Below, in pieces: positions 24,900-36,972 of a stretch of DNA of 64,000 nucleotides. Every line of letters starts with the position of its first letter. The first letter of the stretch is position 1. The notes beneath the pieces were generated by a model. The model was given only the letters and a program-made list of their open reading frames with translations, had not been told where the DNA came from and ran no database searches. The stretch is taken from NCBI GenBank assembly GCA_018398815.1, contig CM031614.1, positions 57,558,954 through 57,622,953 of the forward strand, in the 5' to 3' direction. Made by a program: the position numbers and the translations under genes. Origin of the DNA: Conus ventricosus (taxonomy: Eukaryota > Mollusca > Gastropoda > Neogastropoda > Conidae).

Positions 24900-25720
24900 C
24901 TGCCTTTGCTTTTCGTCTGCAAAGACCTTGTACACATCCGTTTTTCCTATCAGCTGACGTTGAGCAAGCTCACAGCATCCATCAAACGATTATGCAGTTC
25001 TATAAACGTATTGGTAAACATTTTTACTGTCAGGTAAGTGCCGTCCCTTTTCCCGTCCATTGTGTCATCAATAGATCCAAAAGGTCCCCTTGTGAGTGTC
25101 AAAAAAGAAGCCTCAAATGGTGAGAATCCAGCGTTTCGTTCGGCATTTCCCATGTATGCAAAAAGCAAAGCCGGTATGAAACATCCCATTCCGGGGGCTC
25201 TTTGCCTTGCAACCTTTCTTCAACCATGGATTTTAAAACGTTCCTTGAAACGTTCCAACAAACAGCCATTCGATTGGGGATGATATGGCGGTGGTTGAAA
25301 TTGGAAGAGATTGGACAACAGTCTGTAAATTTCTCTCATGAATCAGAAATGAATGCGTTTCCCACAATCCGAGAGAATTTCGGCTGGAGAAGACCCACTG
25401 CATGGAAAAAATTTGCAAGTAAGGCTTTCAGCGACAGATACTGTATCAATTTTCTCATGGAATCGCTTCTGGTTACCTTGTTGCTATGGGGGGTACCCCA
25501 CCAAAGGCAAGATATAGCGATATCCCGAAAAGACAGTGGACGGTCCAACAAGATCAATAGCTACCTCCCGAAATGGAACGGAAAATGAGAGTTCATTTTG
25601 TGCAAAGGTGCACATGGGACGCGACCCTTTCTGAGATGTCTTTTGGCAGATGTCACATACGCAGTATATCGTAACTCCCCTTTGACACGCCGCCAATAAA
25701 AAGATCAAGAACTCTCTTAA
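24900..25720 (-). pseudogene. Integrase remnant of the nested element
   Basis: The minus strand reads CDICQKTSQKGSRP (end of the HHCC zinc domain), then VPFREVAIDLVGP (first catalytic Asp), then YHPQSNGCLLERF (catalytic Glu), then IPALLFAYMGN and GFSPFEASF. These are the standard gypsy integrase landmarks in order, in at least three frames. It sits upstream of the RT remnant. Confidence 0.75.
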
Positions 25721-26029
25721 TGTTCTTTTGATTCCGCAGTGACCAGGCCGAACAATGCATCAGCGCCGTGTGCCAGCACTGTTTCTCTAAGTGTGTTGGA
25801 ACCACAACTTTGTCTGTTGTCCTATCCAGTACACACCTGTAGAAATGTCAGAGTCCAGTATGTATGTTGGTTTGTCCGGTGGTACTAGTGACGTCTGTCT
25901 AGCAGCAGAAAGTATTGTCCGTCAGCGTCCTCGTCTTTTCACTCTGCAGTTCCTTTAAATCAACTGGGATAATCTGGAGTTCATCCAGTTTTGAGACTTT
26001 TATCGGCTTTGTAGCCTTTCCCTTGCTCT

Positions 26030-26340
26030 ACGCTACGACTTTGAATCTAGTAACTCACAAGACAAGGAACAAACGATCCGCCACACCACCAATGTACTGT
26101 ACGACACCTGCAAATTGCCCAAGATCAAGTCGCAGAAACTGGTATCAATAACACAGGCGGTAAGAAACCGGAGTATACGGTGTATCGACTGAAATTTTTT
26201 CGCCAGCGGTAAACGTTCCAATCTGCCTCCAAACGACCTAACTTTTGACAGTGATGAATACTGTCTTGAAGCACAAAGACTTCCGTACACCACAGTATGC
26301 ACCCAGTGTCCCTCGCAAAAAACCGAGCCTGCAAACCATT
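26030..26340 (-). pseudogene. Aspartic protease remnant of the nested element
   Basis: One minus frame contains RDTGC, the protease active-site triad context seen in the related elements (LRDTGC). A nearby LGNLQ resembles their IIGNI. Frames are broken on both sides. Confidence 0.5.
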
Positions 26341-26599
26341 GATGGCTTCCGTTTTCTAACACCTAGTCCATTCAACAGATATCTGGTGCCAAAAACAAGC
26401 CTTCATCACAATCAGTGGAGACTAATGCGGGTTTTGAATCATTTTTTTGAAAGGCAATTTTTCCTCAAATGGAACTTGCAATCACAAAAGAACAGCGGCC
26501 ATTGGTCGATCGGCAGCCGCTGATTTTGTTGAACTTTCTGTTCATCCACGAACTGCCCAAAAGGTCTACGTGGTGGTCTTGTCCACGACCTCGAACGTT

Positions 26600-27720
26600 T
26601 GCTGAGGAGTAACCGTCTTTCCGGCGTGAAGTACTGGTATTGGCCGAAAGTCACTCGAAACCGCGGAAAGGATCCCCTGTCCGTTCCTATGATAGGTAAT
26701 CCTGGAGACCCGTCAAAATGACCCACGAGTTCCTTTCCTGTAACTCCCCTGCCTGATGGGATAGTACAGGACCATGAGACTCAAAGACGGAAAATTCTCC
26801 CTTTCCGAGCCCCACGCCCCTTTATCTGGGGGAGCCGACACAATACTGATCACCATCTGACACATTTCCTCCAACGTTTTTCAAAGTGCCTTTCTTTAAG
26901 GAAAAGTGGCCAGATCTTTGCTCACGCTCGAGGAAAAGTTGCTCTCTAAGAAGAGAATCTCGCAGTGAGTAAAAGTTTTGTTCGTTTTGAGGGACAAATG
27001 CGAGATCCATCGATCCAAACATTGACTCATACGATCAGAAACAGGGAAACGAGTCTCCTTTTCAGGGCGCACAGAAGGAAACGTTCTGAAAACGTTCAGC
27101 AGAACATTGATAATTTCTTGAGAGTTTCTTCTTTCAACGGAGCCCCAAGTGAAATTTGTTTTACGCTGCAAGTGAGTGGGACAGGGTCAATAGCGCTACA
27201 CGTAACAACGTCGCAATATACAATTCCACTTGTCTTTGGCCAACCAAAGACGTTGCGTGACTTTTCAAATCGAATAGAAACTATCAAGTTCATCCGGTTT
27301 TTTTTTTTCCTCAAAAGGCGGCAACCTTTGGAATATATGCGCCGCTGTTGGTGGAGGCATGGCTGCGGAACCGACTGGTGGAACTGGTGGAGGGGTCGCT
27401 TGGAGCCTGTATTCTTTTAAGTTCAGCACATCGCTATTTTCTAACTGTCTCAACGTAAATTGACTTCTTCACATCAGCTATCCCCTATGTAATTTTTTTT
27501 CTTGCAATTCAGCTTCCCTCTGTAGGCTATTTTCTTTGCAGCTTCCGCTGTATCTTTTTCTCATTTCAGATTCCCTCTGTGAATCTTTTTTCTTCATATT
27601 GAACTTCCCTCTGTATTTGGTTTCTCATGTTTTTCAGATTCCCTCTGTAATCTTTTTTCTTCGATATCTAGTTCCTTAGATGTTCTTCACTTGCTAGTTG
27701 CCTTTATATCTTCTCGTCTC
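26600..27720 (-). pseudogene. gag remnant of the nested element
   Basis: The minus strand contains RLPPFEEKKKPDELDSFYS followed by RFEK and W-rich pieces, collinear with the capsid start of the better preserved gag at 62973 (RLPAFLDGKDNLDSYLERF). Positions 27470-27720 encode ~30-bp tandem units reading as charged Arg/Glu-rich sequence, like the charged gag N-terminus at 63092-63240. Heavily frameshifted. Confidence 0.6.
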
Positions 27721-29381
27721 CCCTTAGCCGGTCTGCCGATCTATGCATTGTTGCAACATAGTGTAAGTTTTCTCCAATCAATGCCCTAGCGTTCCGCTGG
27801 TGAACATATTTAAATCAAATCATCCTAATGAACCGTCGATAAAACACCAAACCAATCTCAAAGTATGAATAAAATAAGCGAATATGATGATATTATGGGG
27901 TCACAAAACCGTAATTATAGTAGATACAAAATACAGAATTCATTCCGGTGAAACAAAAAAACCGCTTACTAAAACAGGGTAGATATGAAATCCCAGGAGA
28001 TGTATCTTTCCAAAAATAATTTGCAACTGTGTATCAATTTGGAATTTATAAAACAAATGAAAGGTTTAATACAAAACTGTTTTTCCCTAAGAAAAGAAAA
28101 AAAAAATAAACACATAAAGTTATCTGAAAATAAATTCTTTATAAAGTTTTAGTTCTCTCAAAAGTTCTTGTTGTCAGTACGTTCTTTTTCCCCCCCCTTT
28201 CTTGTAATTTCAAATGAAGTTTACAAAACATATGTATCGCCTTATACAGAAAATGATTTAAACTACAAAACAAATGGAATCACAAACAAGGAAAAAAGGA
28301 AACACAAACTAGCGAATCCTACCTAAAAGATGAAAAGGTTGAAAAGAAAACTAGATAGGAGCTTAGCGGAGGAGAAGGTGTAAGAATTTGAAATAAGGGG
28401 TAAAAGGAAATGAAAGGATACACAGGACCGGAATGAGTGGAGCAGAAATCACGAAAAGCACAAAACCCACAGACAGCACCCTAGTGGTCATGTCTCTCCG
28501 TGAAACTGGAGACGAAAAATAAATCACTCACAATATACACCACCTACATAATAAATACAAAATACTACACAATCATCATATAGGCAACATTCACCCAAAC
28601 TCAAAGAAAATTCTCTGCACCCACACCCAGAAAAAAATGACAAAGATAAGATGTTTATTGGGCAAGCGTAATCAACTTCCACCCACTACACTACTAGCGT
28701 GACGGAGGAGAAGTGATCCCCACCCTGAGGGCAAGGGGAAAAATCAACAGAAACAATAGAAAAGCGAAAGAAATAATATTTATCAGAAGGGAAAGCCTCA
28801 GAGTGACTCCCCAAAGCCATGCCCCCGAAACGCAGGAAGAGGTTGGGGCTATCAGTCCCTGGGAAAGGGACAAAAATACTAATCCTCTAGGGGAAGGACA
28901 GCGATTCCTCAACGCACCGGCCCCCTTCGCCCAGTTCGAGCAAGAGGAGTTGAGGCTATCGGTCCTGAGTGGGCAGGTCAAAAAGAAAATCCTACAAAAA
29001 AAAACCCTTAACAAGTAAGCAAAACCAAAAGAAATGTCCAACCACCCAACACATATAAAAGTAGAACACATTCCACAAAATGGAAATATTATACACAAAA
29101 AGAATTAATGCTTCTCGTTCTTCTTTTTTTTCCTTCCCAAACCCTTGAGGCCAAAAGTAGAAATTCCGAGGTTACCAATAGAAACCTTTCCTTTTTTTTT
29201 CTTCCTCAAACCTTTTGAGGACAAATAGAAACCGTTTTTTTTTCTTCCTCAAACCCTTTGATGGAAAAAATATAACTTTTTTTTAAAACCCCAAGGGCAC
29301 ACAAAAAAAAATCGTTCTTTTTTTTTCCTTCCCGGGGAAACAAACGGCCAGCTACGCCGTGAACTGGAGTCGGGGTCACAC
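27721..29381 (-). other. 5' leader region of the nested element
   Basis: Between its 5' LTR and gag remnant. Mostly A/T-rich. A plus-strand frame at 28713-29018 is unsupported by any motif. 29110-29340 holds about four degenerate ~60-bp units, each a T run plus CTTCCTCAAACCTTTTGAGG. Confidence 0.5.
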
Positions 29382-30625
29382 TGTCACACTGTCACTCCTG
29401 CTTACCCCGCAATCATGACAGCATTTACTCCATGAACGCACACGCAATCTCTTCCAACACCCAAAAGGAGCACTAACCGAAGGTTTGTCTTCCCCCCTCT
29501 CCGCAGGGAAAACACTTTACTAATCACAACCACAACTTGTAAACAGATTTTACACCAAGTATCTCTCTCACACTGAAGAGACAAATAAATCTGCACACAA
29601 GTATCTCTCCTCACCCAAATACAAATAAATCTGCCCCACATGTATCTCGCCTCACAACCGAGAGACAAATCAATTCTCACCCATGTATCTCTCTTTACAC
29701 TGAGAGAACAATAGTCTTCACACAGGTAATCTCTCTTTACACTGAGAATAAAAACATCGAGTCTCCCCCCGGGGCTTTTTGTTTTCTATACAAGCCATGC
29801 CTTCACATTCCTTTAACCCAAAATTCCGGACCAGGAGAATACATAACTCCCGAATCACGGAGGACTCCTCCTCAATAAAAGCTCTCCCTGCTTTCTCCGT
29901 GCCCTGTCTCTCGAGACCAAAGACTGCCCCTCGAACTCTCCCGTCCTGAGATACGAGTCTCGACTTCGTCTTCCGCGACTTCTTCTGTCCTCTTGGCGAA
30001 ACGGCGAGCTTCAACGCCCTCTCCCTGGAGTGGTACGGGCGGGGGGCTGAACTACCGTGTAGCCCCCACCACCATGGCCATCTTCAACCACTCAACGGGG
30101 AGAAAGGTGAAGGGTGAAGGGCGAAGGGTAAAGGGTGAAGGGTGAAGGGTGAAGGGCTGAAACACGAATCTTCGTGGAAGTAACCTGCTTCTCAATGTCA
30201 ACATATGAAATCTTTTCTCTCTTCTTGTAAGTTTTCCCCCTTCGCGTTCCCCAACTATCTATCGCTCACCTGGTAATGACTGGTCACAAAGAAGACCACC
30301 GCCGGACAGGTTCGAGTCTCTAGGCCATCTGCGGGGTTAAAACTGACTCGTCCTCCCGTCTCCTATGAGGTGCATTCTCGTGTTCAAAACACAGACCAGC
30401 ACCTTACCTTACCACCCTTGTTAAACTATCACTCAGTGGTCACTTTCACCCAAGACCACATTCTTTCTTGAATGAGTCATACTCACAATTATTTGGGACG
30501 CCCGCGAGCACGAGGTCAACCATATGAAAATATTCGTCCTTTAATTGTGGCACGGAAATGATTCATATCACTAACTTCATGTGATGGAGCGTCACATGCC
30601 TTGAGGGAGGCGACGTCACAGGACA
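29382..30625 (-). repeat. 5' LTR of the nested element
   Basis: Partner of 20964-22216. A (GGTGAAGG)n-like run near 30100-30155 is shared with the partner at 21675-21735. Confidence 0.85.
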
Positions 30626-30710
30626 CCCTTATTGTACAAATGAATTCGGGGGAGATCTCGCTTGTTACTGTGGTTGTAGTAACTAGCGGATCGAGTTAGA
30701 CAGCTTCAAA

Positions 30711-31985
30711 ATGTCGACTGAAGAGGGTGCTGAACAAATGGGGGCCGCTGAAAAAGATGGCCCTCATAGAAGAAGAAAAGCTTAGGACTAAAGGTCCGGA
30801 ACGAAGGCTATGTAGAGGAGAACGGCCCTCGGTGTAATCCGAGGCCCAAACATACAAAGAACAAGCAAGAGAGAGAAAGGAGAACGGAAAAAGAGGAAAG
30901 AGAAAAGAACGGGAATAAGAGAGAAGAACGGAAAAATGAGGTGAGAGAAAGGGAACGAAAAAGGAGGCAGAGAAAGAGAAAGGGAAAAGAGAAAGAACGG
31001 GAAAAAGAAGAAAAGAATAAAACGAAAAGGAGGAGAGAGAACGGAAAGAGAGGAGAGAGAAAGAGAACGGAAAAAAAGAGAGAACGGGAAAGAGAGGAAG
31101 AAAAGAGAACGAAAGAGAGAGAAAGGAGAAAGGCAGGAAAAGAGGAAAGAGAAAGAGAGAAGACTAGCAGTTTTGAGTTAAAAAATTAAAATTGGAGAGA
31201 AAGAACGGGACGTGGCGCAAAACCTCAAGTGAATTGCACACATGTCAGTCCCTTGATCAATATGCCATGTGCGTGTGATAATCCCGACCATTTAGAAAGT
31301 CTTCTTTTCGCAATTTTGAAAAGGATGCCAAAGATCAGGCTTACCCGAAGAACTGTGGGCCACAAATTTGTCGAGCGCTGGCGACAACCCAAAGCTAGGG
31401 AGCTTTTTGTCTGCTTACCACCGGAAAAACAGACAGATACAGCATGTGCGCGATGCTTGTTGTCAGAGTATCAAGAACCGCCGATAATATAAGAAATTGT
31501 CAGAGAAACCGTTCGTAAATCAGTGAGACCCACGTACAGTTCCTGTTATCGGCTTAGGGCTCTCTTTGACAAATGGATAGGTTAGGAAACAGTGAACAAA
31601 CATTTAATCTTTGAGGGAGGAGATCTTAAGGAGCAAATTCTCTCCACTTTCGAAGGAACTCACAGTATTCTTGGCAGAAGAGAATCAGGAAGTTTAGAGG
31701 AGTTTGTGAAAGTGCAGACAGGTATAATCTGCCCAGGATCACGTAATGTGATGAAGGATCGAACCATCCGACCCGGAATGCCCAACCACACATCAGGGAT
31801 GATTCGCCGACTCCCTACAAACAGGAGGCGAGACCGGCAGGTAGAAGCGGATTCGAATCCCCGTGGCAACAGTGGGACTCAAGAAAGGTTAGAGTGAAAC
31901 GCACCTGTTTTCAAATGTGGGCAGAGGGTCATATCGCAAGGAATGTACGGACTGCGAATACATGCCTTGTTGCGTTGATACAATT
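30711..31985 (+). pseudogene. gag of the outer element
   Basis: The start ATG at 30711 follows TTCAAA and opens MSTEEGAEQMGAAEKDG. An Arg/Glu/Lys-rich stretch (30850-31190), typical of mollusc gypsy gag N-termini, leads into a capsid-like region with DHLESLLFAIL, then GSLEEFVKV and RNVMKDRTIRPGMPN. It ends near 31912 in a zinc-knuckle-like stretch (F-K/Q-C/M-G/W...EGHIAR) split by a frameshift. Several single-base shifts break the frame. The charged segment alone gives an 82-residue open frame but is not a separate gene. Confidence 0.7.
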
Positions 31986-32029
31986 CAACAGCAAGGCAAG
32001 TACCACCACCAACTACTAGGCAGTAGAAA

Positions 32030-32340
32030 CGGGAACCGGTGACCTGCTTATAGATAACAGACTGACCTCTAGCGGCAATGGTAGAGCCCGGTGTTGTGAG
32101 AGAGACAGACTATTCCCGGGGAAACACCTGCGTGCGATATGCAGATGGAAGAACTAAATCGCTACCTTTGCCCGTGTCAAGTAGAGTAAGAGTTTGTCAG
32201 GAGAACTCGCACTGCAGCATGCAAATCAATTCTTCCTATCCAGCTTAATGTTTAGGAGGAAATATCCCCCGAAGCCTAACCAGCTGCCCAGTCAAGTAGG
32301 GAGAGCAAGGGCAGTGCAGGAGGTAGGAACGTAAACAAAC
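32030..32340 (+). pseudogene. Protease-like remnant of the outer element
   Basis: Two frames combined show NTCVRYADGRTKSLPL and then GGNIP, matching the order in gypsy proteases of a substrate-loop segment followed by the (L/I)GNI box (compare IIGNI at 61340 and 45620). The catalytic DTG is not legible. This is weaker than the gag call. Confidence 0.45.
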
Positions 32341-33958
32341 GCAGGTGAATGCACAGGCGCCGCTAGCCGTAGAGCTAGTGAGGCCAGGGAGGTGCTGTAT
32401 CGGTGCTGTAGGCCATGGGAGGTGGCCGTCGTGGCGGTGCCGTGGCCATGGTGCCGTAGTGGTGGTTCAAAAAGTTGGTGCTTGCCTGGGCAGTCAGAAA
32501 TGTAGAGCCACGGTGGCGGACCGCAGGGTCGGGGCCAACATGGAACACAGAGTGACTGGAAACCAGCACTGGGTTGGGACCAGGAGGCAGTAATAACCAT
32601 GGCAAAAGGTCGAGGGACCAGCTATCGTTAAGAAATGCAAAGACAGTCAGCGCATAGAGCAGACAACCAGTTGTTGGGAAAGGAGAAGGAAATAAGGTCC
32701 AGAAATCAGTGGGCATAGGCCATGAGCGGATTCGAACCAAGGATTTCCTCAGAGAGAAGAAAATCGGTTGCAATAGGATGAGTGAGGGATCATCGCATAA
32801 CTTATGTAAGGGAGAGGATCGTCCGTCGCAGAGGAAATGGGTGCGACAGCTAAAAGAGGATCCCAGATTTTCACCGCGCTCCTTTACGGACTAAAAAGTG
32901 TGGAAAGTGCGCTGACCTCTCTTGTAAAGCCTGGAAGGCCAAACTTCTGCCCCCGGTAACTAGTGGCGAGCACAAACCGCCGGTCTAGATTGAGAGGGGC
33001 AGAGTAGGTCAAGGGGTTGAGTAATGCGCCTGGGTGTTGTGCTCTTGTAGTGTGAAACAACAAGCAAGTAGAACAATGTAGACACATGCCTACCAGGCTG
33101 CTGCTGTTGTGGTGTGTGTGAGCAGTCATCGGTTACGAACACTAGGTGGTAAATAAGGTAGCTTGGCCAGCGGGTTATTGATTTTGATTGCCCAGTATAG
33201 GCGGGTTGAGCTGATTCATGTTTATTTTTCATTTTTTGATATATGTTTACTTGTTAAGTGTTGCTTTTGTTCATGCCCATTATGGACGAGGGATCAGATA
33301 CGTGCCACGTGTTATGATTTATGATTTTTCAGTTATAACTTTTGCTCAGTTGTTTTCTTGTTTGTCACAGCGTCGAGAAAGTGTGAAAATGTCCGGTTTG
33401 TTGTGACATCAGATAAATGTGGATTTTGCATATTGTGTGTGAGACGGTTGTGAGCAGTTTGTGGCCACACGCTGAATTTGATTTTGATGTAGTAGTTGGG
33501 CACACGCCGGAATTTTTGATGTGTCTTTGGGATTGTGGCCACACGCCCTGAATTTGATTTGATGTTAAGTAGGCTGGCCACACACCTGAATGTACATCTT
33601 GTGTTGATCATGGTTTGAGCTGTATAGAAGGTACGGAATGATTAATTAACATTATGGACATCTGATAGATAACGCTATGACAAGAGAGTTCTTGATTATA
33701 TGGAGCCAGTTCGAGTTACATGTGGAGCACCAGTCGTTATATTCTGACCAAAGAGTGATGTTTGGAGTATCGGATTGATTTATTGGTCTTTAATTGGGTA
33801 CATGAGCCATGTAACGATGTTGATGGAAGTGTGCATGTTTAAAAAGCATAGAGTAGTACTGGTTATATCGACCCAACAACTGAGTTTGTATTCTTCCAAT
33901 TGGAGAACATTTCGTCCCTGGAGAAAATGTAGATTGGAACAACAATCTAGGTACGGGG
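32341..33958 (+). other. 3' internal part of the outer element, no domain recognised
   Basis: No integrase, RT or RNase H motif was found on either strand. The region includes a GC-rich stretch (32380-32540) and, at 33455-33600, about four degenerate ~40-bp units built on GGCCACACGC-GAATTTGAT. This absence underlies calling the element non-autonomous. Confidence 0.5.
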
Positions 33959-35570
33959 TGTAATGATCGGCCGAATGTTCTCGAGCATTTAGGCAAATAA
34001 GGGTAGTTGCTGTTGTTGAGAAGCACGGTTCCTGGGTCTTCAAGTGTCGAATTTCAGGCATCACCAGGGGGATTACCCCGATCGTATACTGAAGGAGGGA
34101 GAGTGCTGGAATGTTTCGCATGTCCGAGGGATAGTAACAAGAACATGCTGACACTGCCGGTCCTGGTAAGAAGAGTGTTCCCTTGAGCACTGGCTTTCAC
34201 TGCTCTCCCCGTGGGCCCGGATGGCGAGGCGATCGTGTCTGTGAACCGTCACGGTAGGTTGACCGTCAGGCCTGCAGGCCAGAGTACAGCGACCCCCTAC
34301 ATCATCCTTTTCTGAGGCCAGAATGGCAGGCTGCGGCTATCGAGTGCTTTGCGCCTTGTGTCTATAGAGTAATCAATACATAAACATCATCCGTGGCTGG
34401 AAGAGAGGTCCAGGCTGTAGATCACTGGGTAGCTTCGGGGAATCGAAAACATGAGTATGAAAAGGAGTTATGCATTAACCACTGGTGCCCAAGTCTAATA
34501 GATGGCGCTAGCAGCTGTGGTGTGTGTGTGTGTATGTATAAGGTTGATAATGAATCCATTGTGGGAATACAAATAACTTAGGATTGATTGGTACAACTCG
34601 TGGTGATGTGTGAGTGTGAGCCGTGATTCCATTGGTTAGCCAGTTAAACTCGGGTTCTCACTTTCTTGAAACGAATATAGACGGTGCTATGGAAAACAAG
34701 GAAGTGTGTGACTCACTTATGGGAAGTGAACTCGCCCGTCTTGCTGAAGGGCCTCAAGAAAATTACAGCGTGAAGCAAGGATAGCTGTCCCTCGTTGTCA
34801 TCCTGGGTGGGGACGTAATGACAGTGGAGGTTGCTGTACCTACGGAGCGACGACGAGAAGAATTGTCTCCCTGTGGGGACGGTCACAGCAGAAGTGGTAA
34901 CCTGTTGGGGGCTAGACGGGGAGATGCAGACACGGTGGGGTGTTTGCAGCCAGAGAAGACTGTGGGAGAGGCCGACCGGACCCTTTCATGGAAGAGGCGA
35001 AGTTACGGGTGGAGTCCGGAGACTCCGTGTGAGGGGTGCCACTCAAGCACGTTGCCAGTGTCCCACAACTGGATTTGGCCATCGGGAGACATCAACAGTG
35101 TGTAGCTTCAGCTCGTATTCGCACAGATGGATGAAAGAACGACGTTCCACCAAGAATGCTGGCAAGTCATGGACGTTTATTGCTCTAAGGTTATAAGTTT
35201 TGGGGGGTGCAAACAGACTAGGTAGAACATTGTTTTCTTTCCTGCTAAGTAAGCACAACTGAGAACAGGGGATGCGATTTAATGAATTGTCTGTATGCTG
35301 TTTACATGTTGTATGATACAGATAGTTGTATGTTGTGTATGACGGTTGGGGGCTCGGAGTCCAAGTTGAATAAAAGTTGATTAGTTTCTTATGAAATGTT
35401 ATTGGTTTTCCCGTCACCTTTGTGCGGCCCGATGTGAGTGACAGAGTGCGTGTGCCTAGCGAAGCGCATTTTGGTTGTGAAAGCGTAAAATACTTCTGTC
35501 TATAGCCCCCTGCATCCCTGAATATGTAAATCATATTTTAATAACGAGGGGAGCGTCGGAGACCCTCACA
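33959..35570 (+). repeat. 3' LTR of the outer element
   Basis: 1612 bp, TGTAATG...CACA, partner of 19111-20712. Followed at once by the CTGAG duplication. Confidence 0.9.
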
Positions 35571-36152
35571 CTGAGCCAAAAAGAAAATGTGATTTTCTTC
35601 AGCATGAAATAGTTTCTGCTAAAAAGAAGCCACTATGGCAAGAAAAAATGCAAATACGATCTGTTTTTAACTTGCAAGAGGTATGTAGGCCATATCTTTC
35701 GGCTTTTTTTTATTAGTAATCACTTTCACATCTTTTGTCTGGGTAAATGCGCATAATGTTATTGCTGTCATTTCTGTTTTTGTAATTTCTTTTTTTACGT
35801 CCAAAATATATTCTGAAAACTAAAAATATTTGTGCCAAAAACAATTAATATTTATCTTAAAGTGTTGGGAATAAATGGTTGCAGCAAAATGTGCCCAAGA
35901 TAAAATGTTTGGCAAAAATAATGTGAATTCTTAAATGTTTAATGAGGAAACTCCCACACTTAACTTTTTCATTAACAAAGATAAAAATATCACATAAAGG
36001 GCACACAGGAGATCATGTGGAAAGCGTACCTTCACATACAAATATAAAACATAGGTTTCTAGATGAACCCCTTAGCTCTAACCCATCGGTATATTTTGTC
36101 CATGCACATTGTATATGAGCAAGGATGCATGTGTCATTGGGTGTGCGCGCGC

Positions 36153-36215
<63 letters not shown>

Positions 36216-36229
36216 CGCGCGCGCGCTTG

Positions 36230-36272
<43 letters not shown>

Positions 36273-36933
36273 GTAAGTAAGTAAATAAGTACATATGAAC
36301 CGTCTAGAAGATGGTTATTTTGAGGAATGTGTCCTTTTATTGGATTTGTGAATGGGTCTTCAGTTAAACCAGGGTTGAGTGGGTCAGGGTAGGGTGGCGG
36401 GTGAAGGTGCGATGGGGTGGGGGTGGGAAGGGAGGAACATTGTTCAGGGAGACTGGAGACATTCCATGACTTGACTGACTGGAGACATTCCATGACTTAA
36501 CTGACCGGAGACATTCCATGACTTGACTGACGGGTTTTTTAACATTTCTCATACTCCCCCTTTTTTCTGTTTGTTTGTTTTTGGGTTGTTGGTGGGTTTT
36601 TGTTTTGCTCTCACCTCCCTATTCCACTGTCTATTAGATTTTAAAAAATCCTTCTCTCACGCGTGTGCGCCTTGTGCACATTTCTGACATGCATGTAGTG
36701 ACGTGCACGCAAGCGTTTGCCCCCCCCCCCCCCCCCTCACGACTCTTCCCCCCTCACCCCCCCCCCTCCCCAACGCACACACACTCGTATGGAGCACACA
36801 TGCGCAGATAGACACATTCCACAAGCACGCGATCAGGACACAGTTAATTTTTCAGTCATGGAAACAGAAATACGTGCGCATCGCACACACTCCGCAGCAG
36901 AGGGAGAAGGGAAGGTTGGGGCTGAGAGAGAGG

Positions 36934-36970
<37 letters not shown>
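35571..36970 (+). repeat. Composite repeat segment, copy B right part
   Basis: Resumes copy A at 2884 and copy C at 55010. Includes (TG)n 36150-36270 with a GCGCGC interruption, three GGAGACATTCCATGACTT repeats (36450-36535), a short poly-C run and (GA)n 36921-36968. A near-identical block is at 55010-56582. Confidence 0.85.

Positions 36971-36972
<2 letters not shown>

Larger units (their letters stand above)
20964..30625 (-). mobile_element. Nested gypsy element with gag-PR-INT-RT-RNase H order
   Basis: Direct repeats of ~1.25 kb (20964-22216, 29382-30625) flank a degraded polyprotein on the minus strand. Reading downward from 27720: gag, protease (DTGC), integrase, RT, RNase H. Integrase therefore precedes RT, as in Gmr1-clade elements. 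A G-rich polypurine-like tract (minus GGATGGGGCTGGG, about 22218-22245) abuts the 3' LTR, and GTGACCCCGACTCC lies just inside the 5' LTR. It interrupts the leader of the outer element. All coding regions have frameshifts. No clear target duplication was found, and boundaries are uncertain by ~10 bp. Confidence 0.85.
19111..35570 (+). mobile_element. 16.5-kb gypsy-type LTR element with gag and protease remnant only, carrying a nested element
   Basis: Two ~1.6-kb direct repeats (19111-20712, 33959-35570), each starting TGTAATG and ending in CACA, bound the element. It is flanked by CTGAG at 19106-19110 and 35571-35575, and the other copies of the host segment have CTGAG once (2884-2888, 55010-55014). 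A primer-binding-site-like sequence follows the left LTR, and gag plus a protease-like region lie on the plus strand. Removing the nested 9.7-kb element leaves about 6.8 kb. No integrase, RT or RNase H is recognised, so it is probably non-autonomous or deleted. Confidence 0.9.

Noticed and set aside
28713..29018. 101-codon plus-strand frame inside the nested element
   Set aside because: Opposite strand to the element's genes, in its leader, with no recognisable domain.
30941..31189. Arg/Glu/Lys-rich 82-codon frame as a separate nuclear protein gene
   Set aside because: It is the charged N-terminal part of the outer element's gag, downstream of its start codon.
33959..33990. GAATGTTCTCGAG at the start of the outer LTR as a heat-shock element
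   Set aside because: The third unit is GAG, not GAA, and there is no cluster, so it falls short of the standard used for the Gmr1-like LTR.
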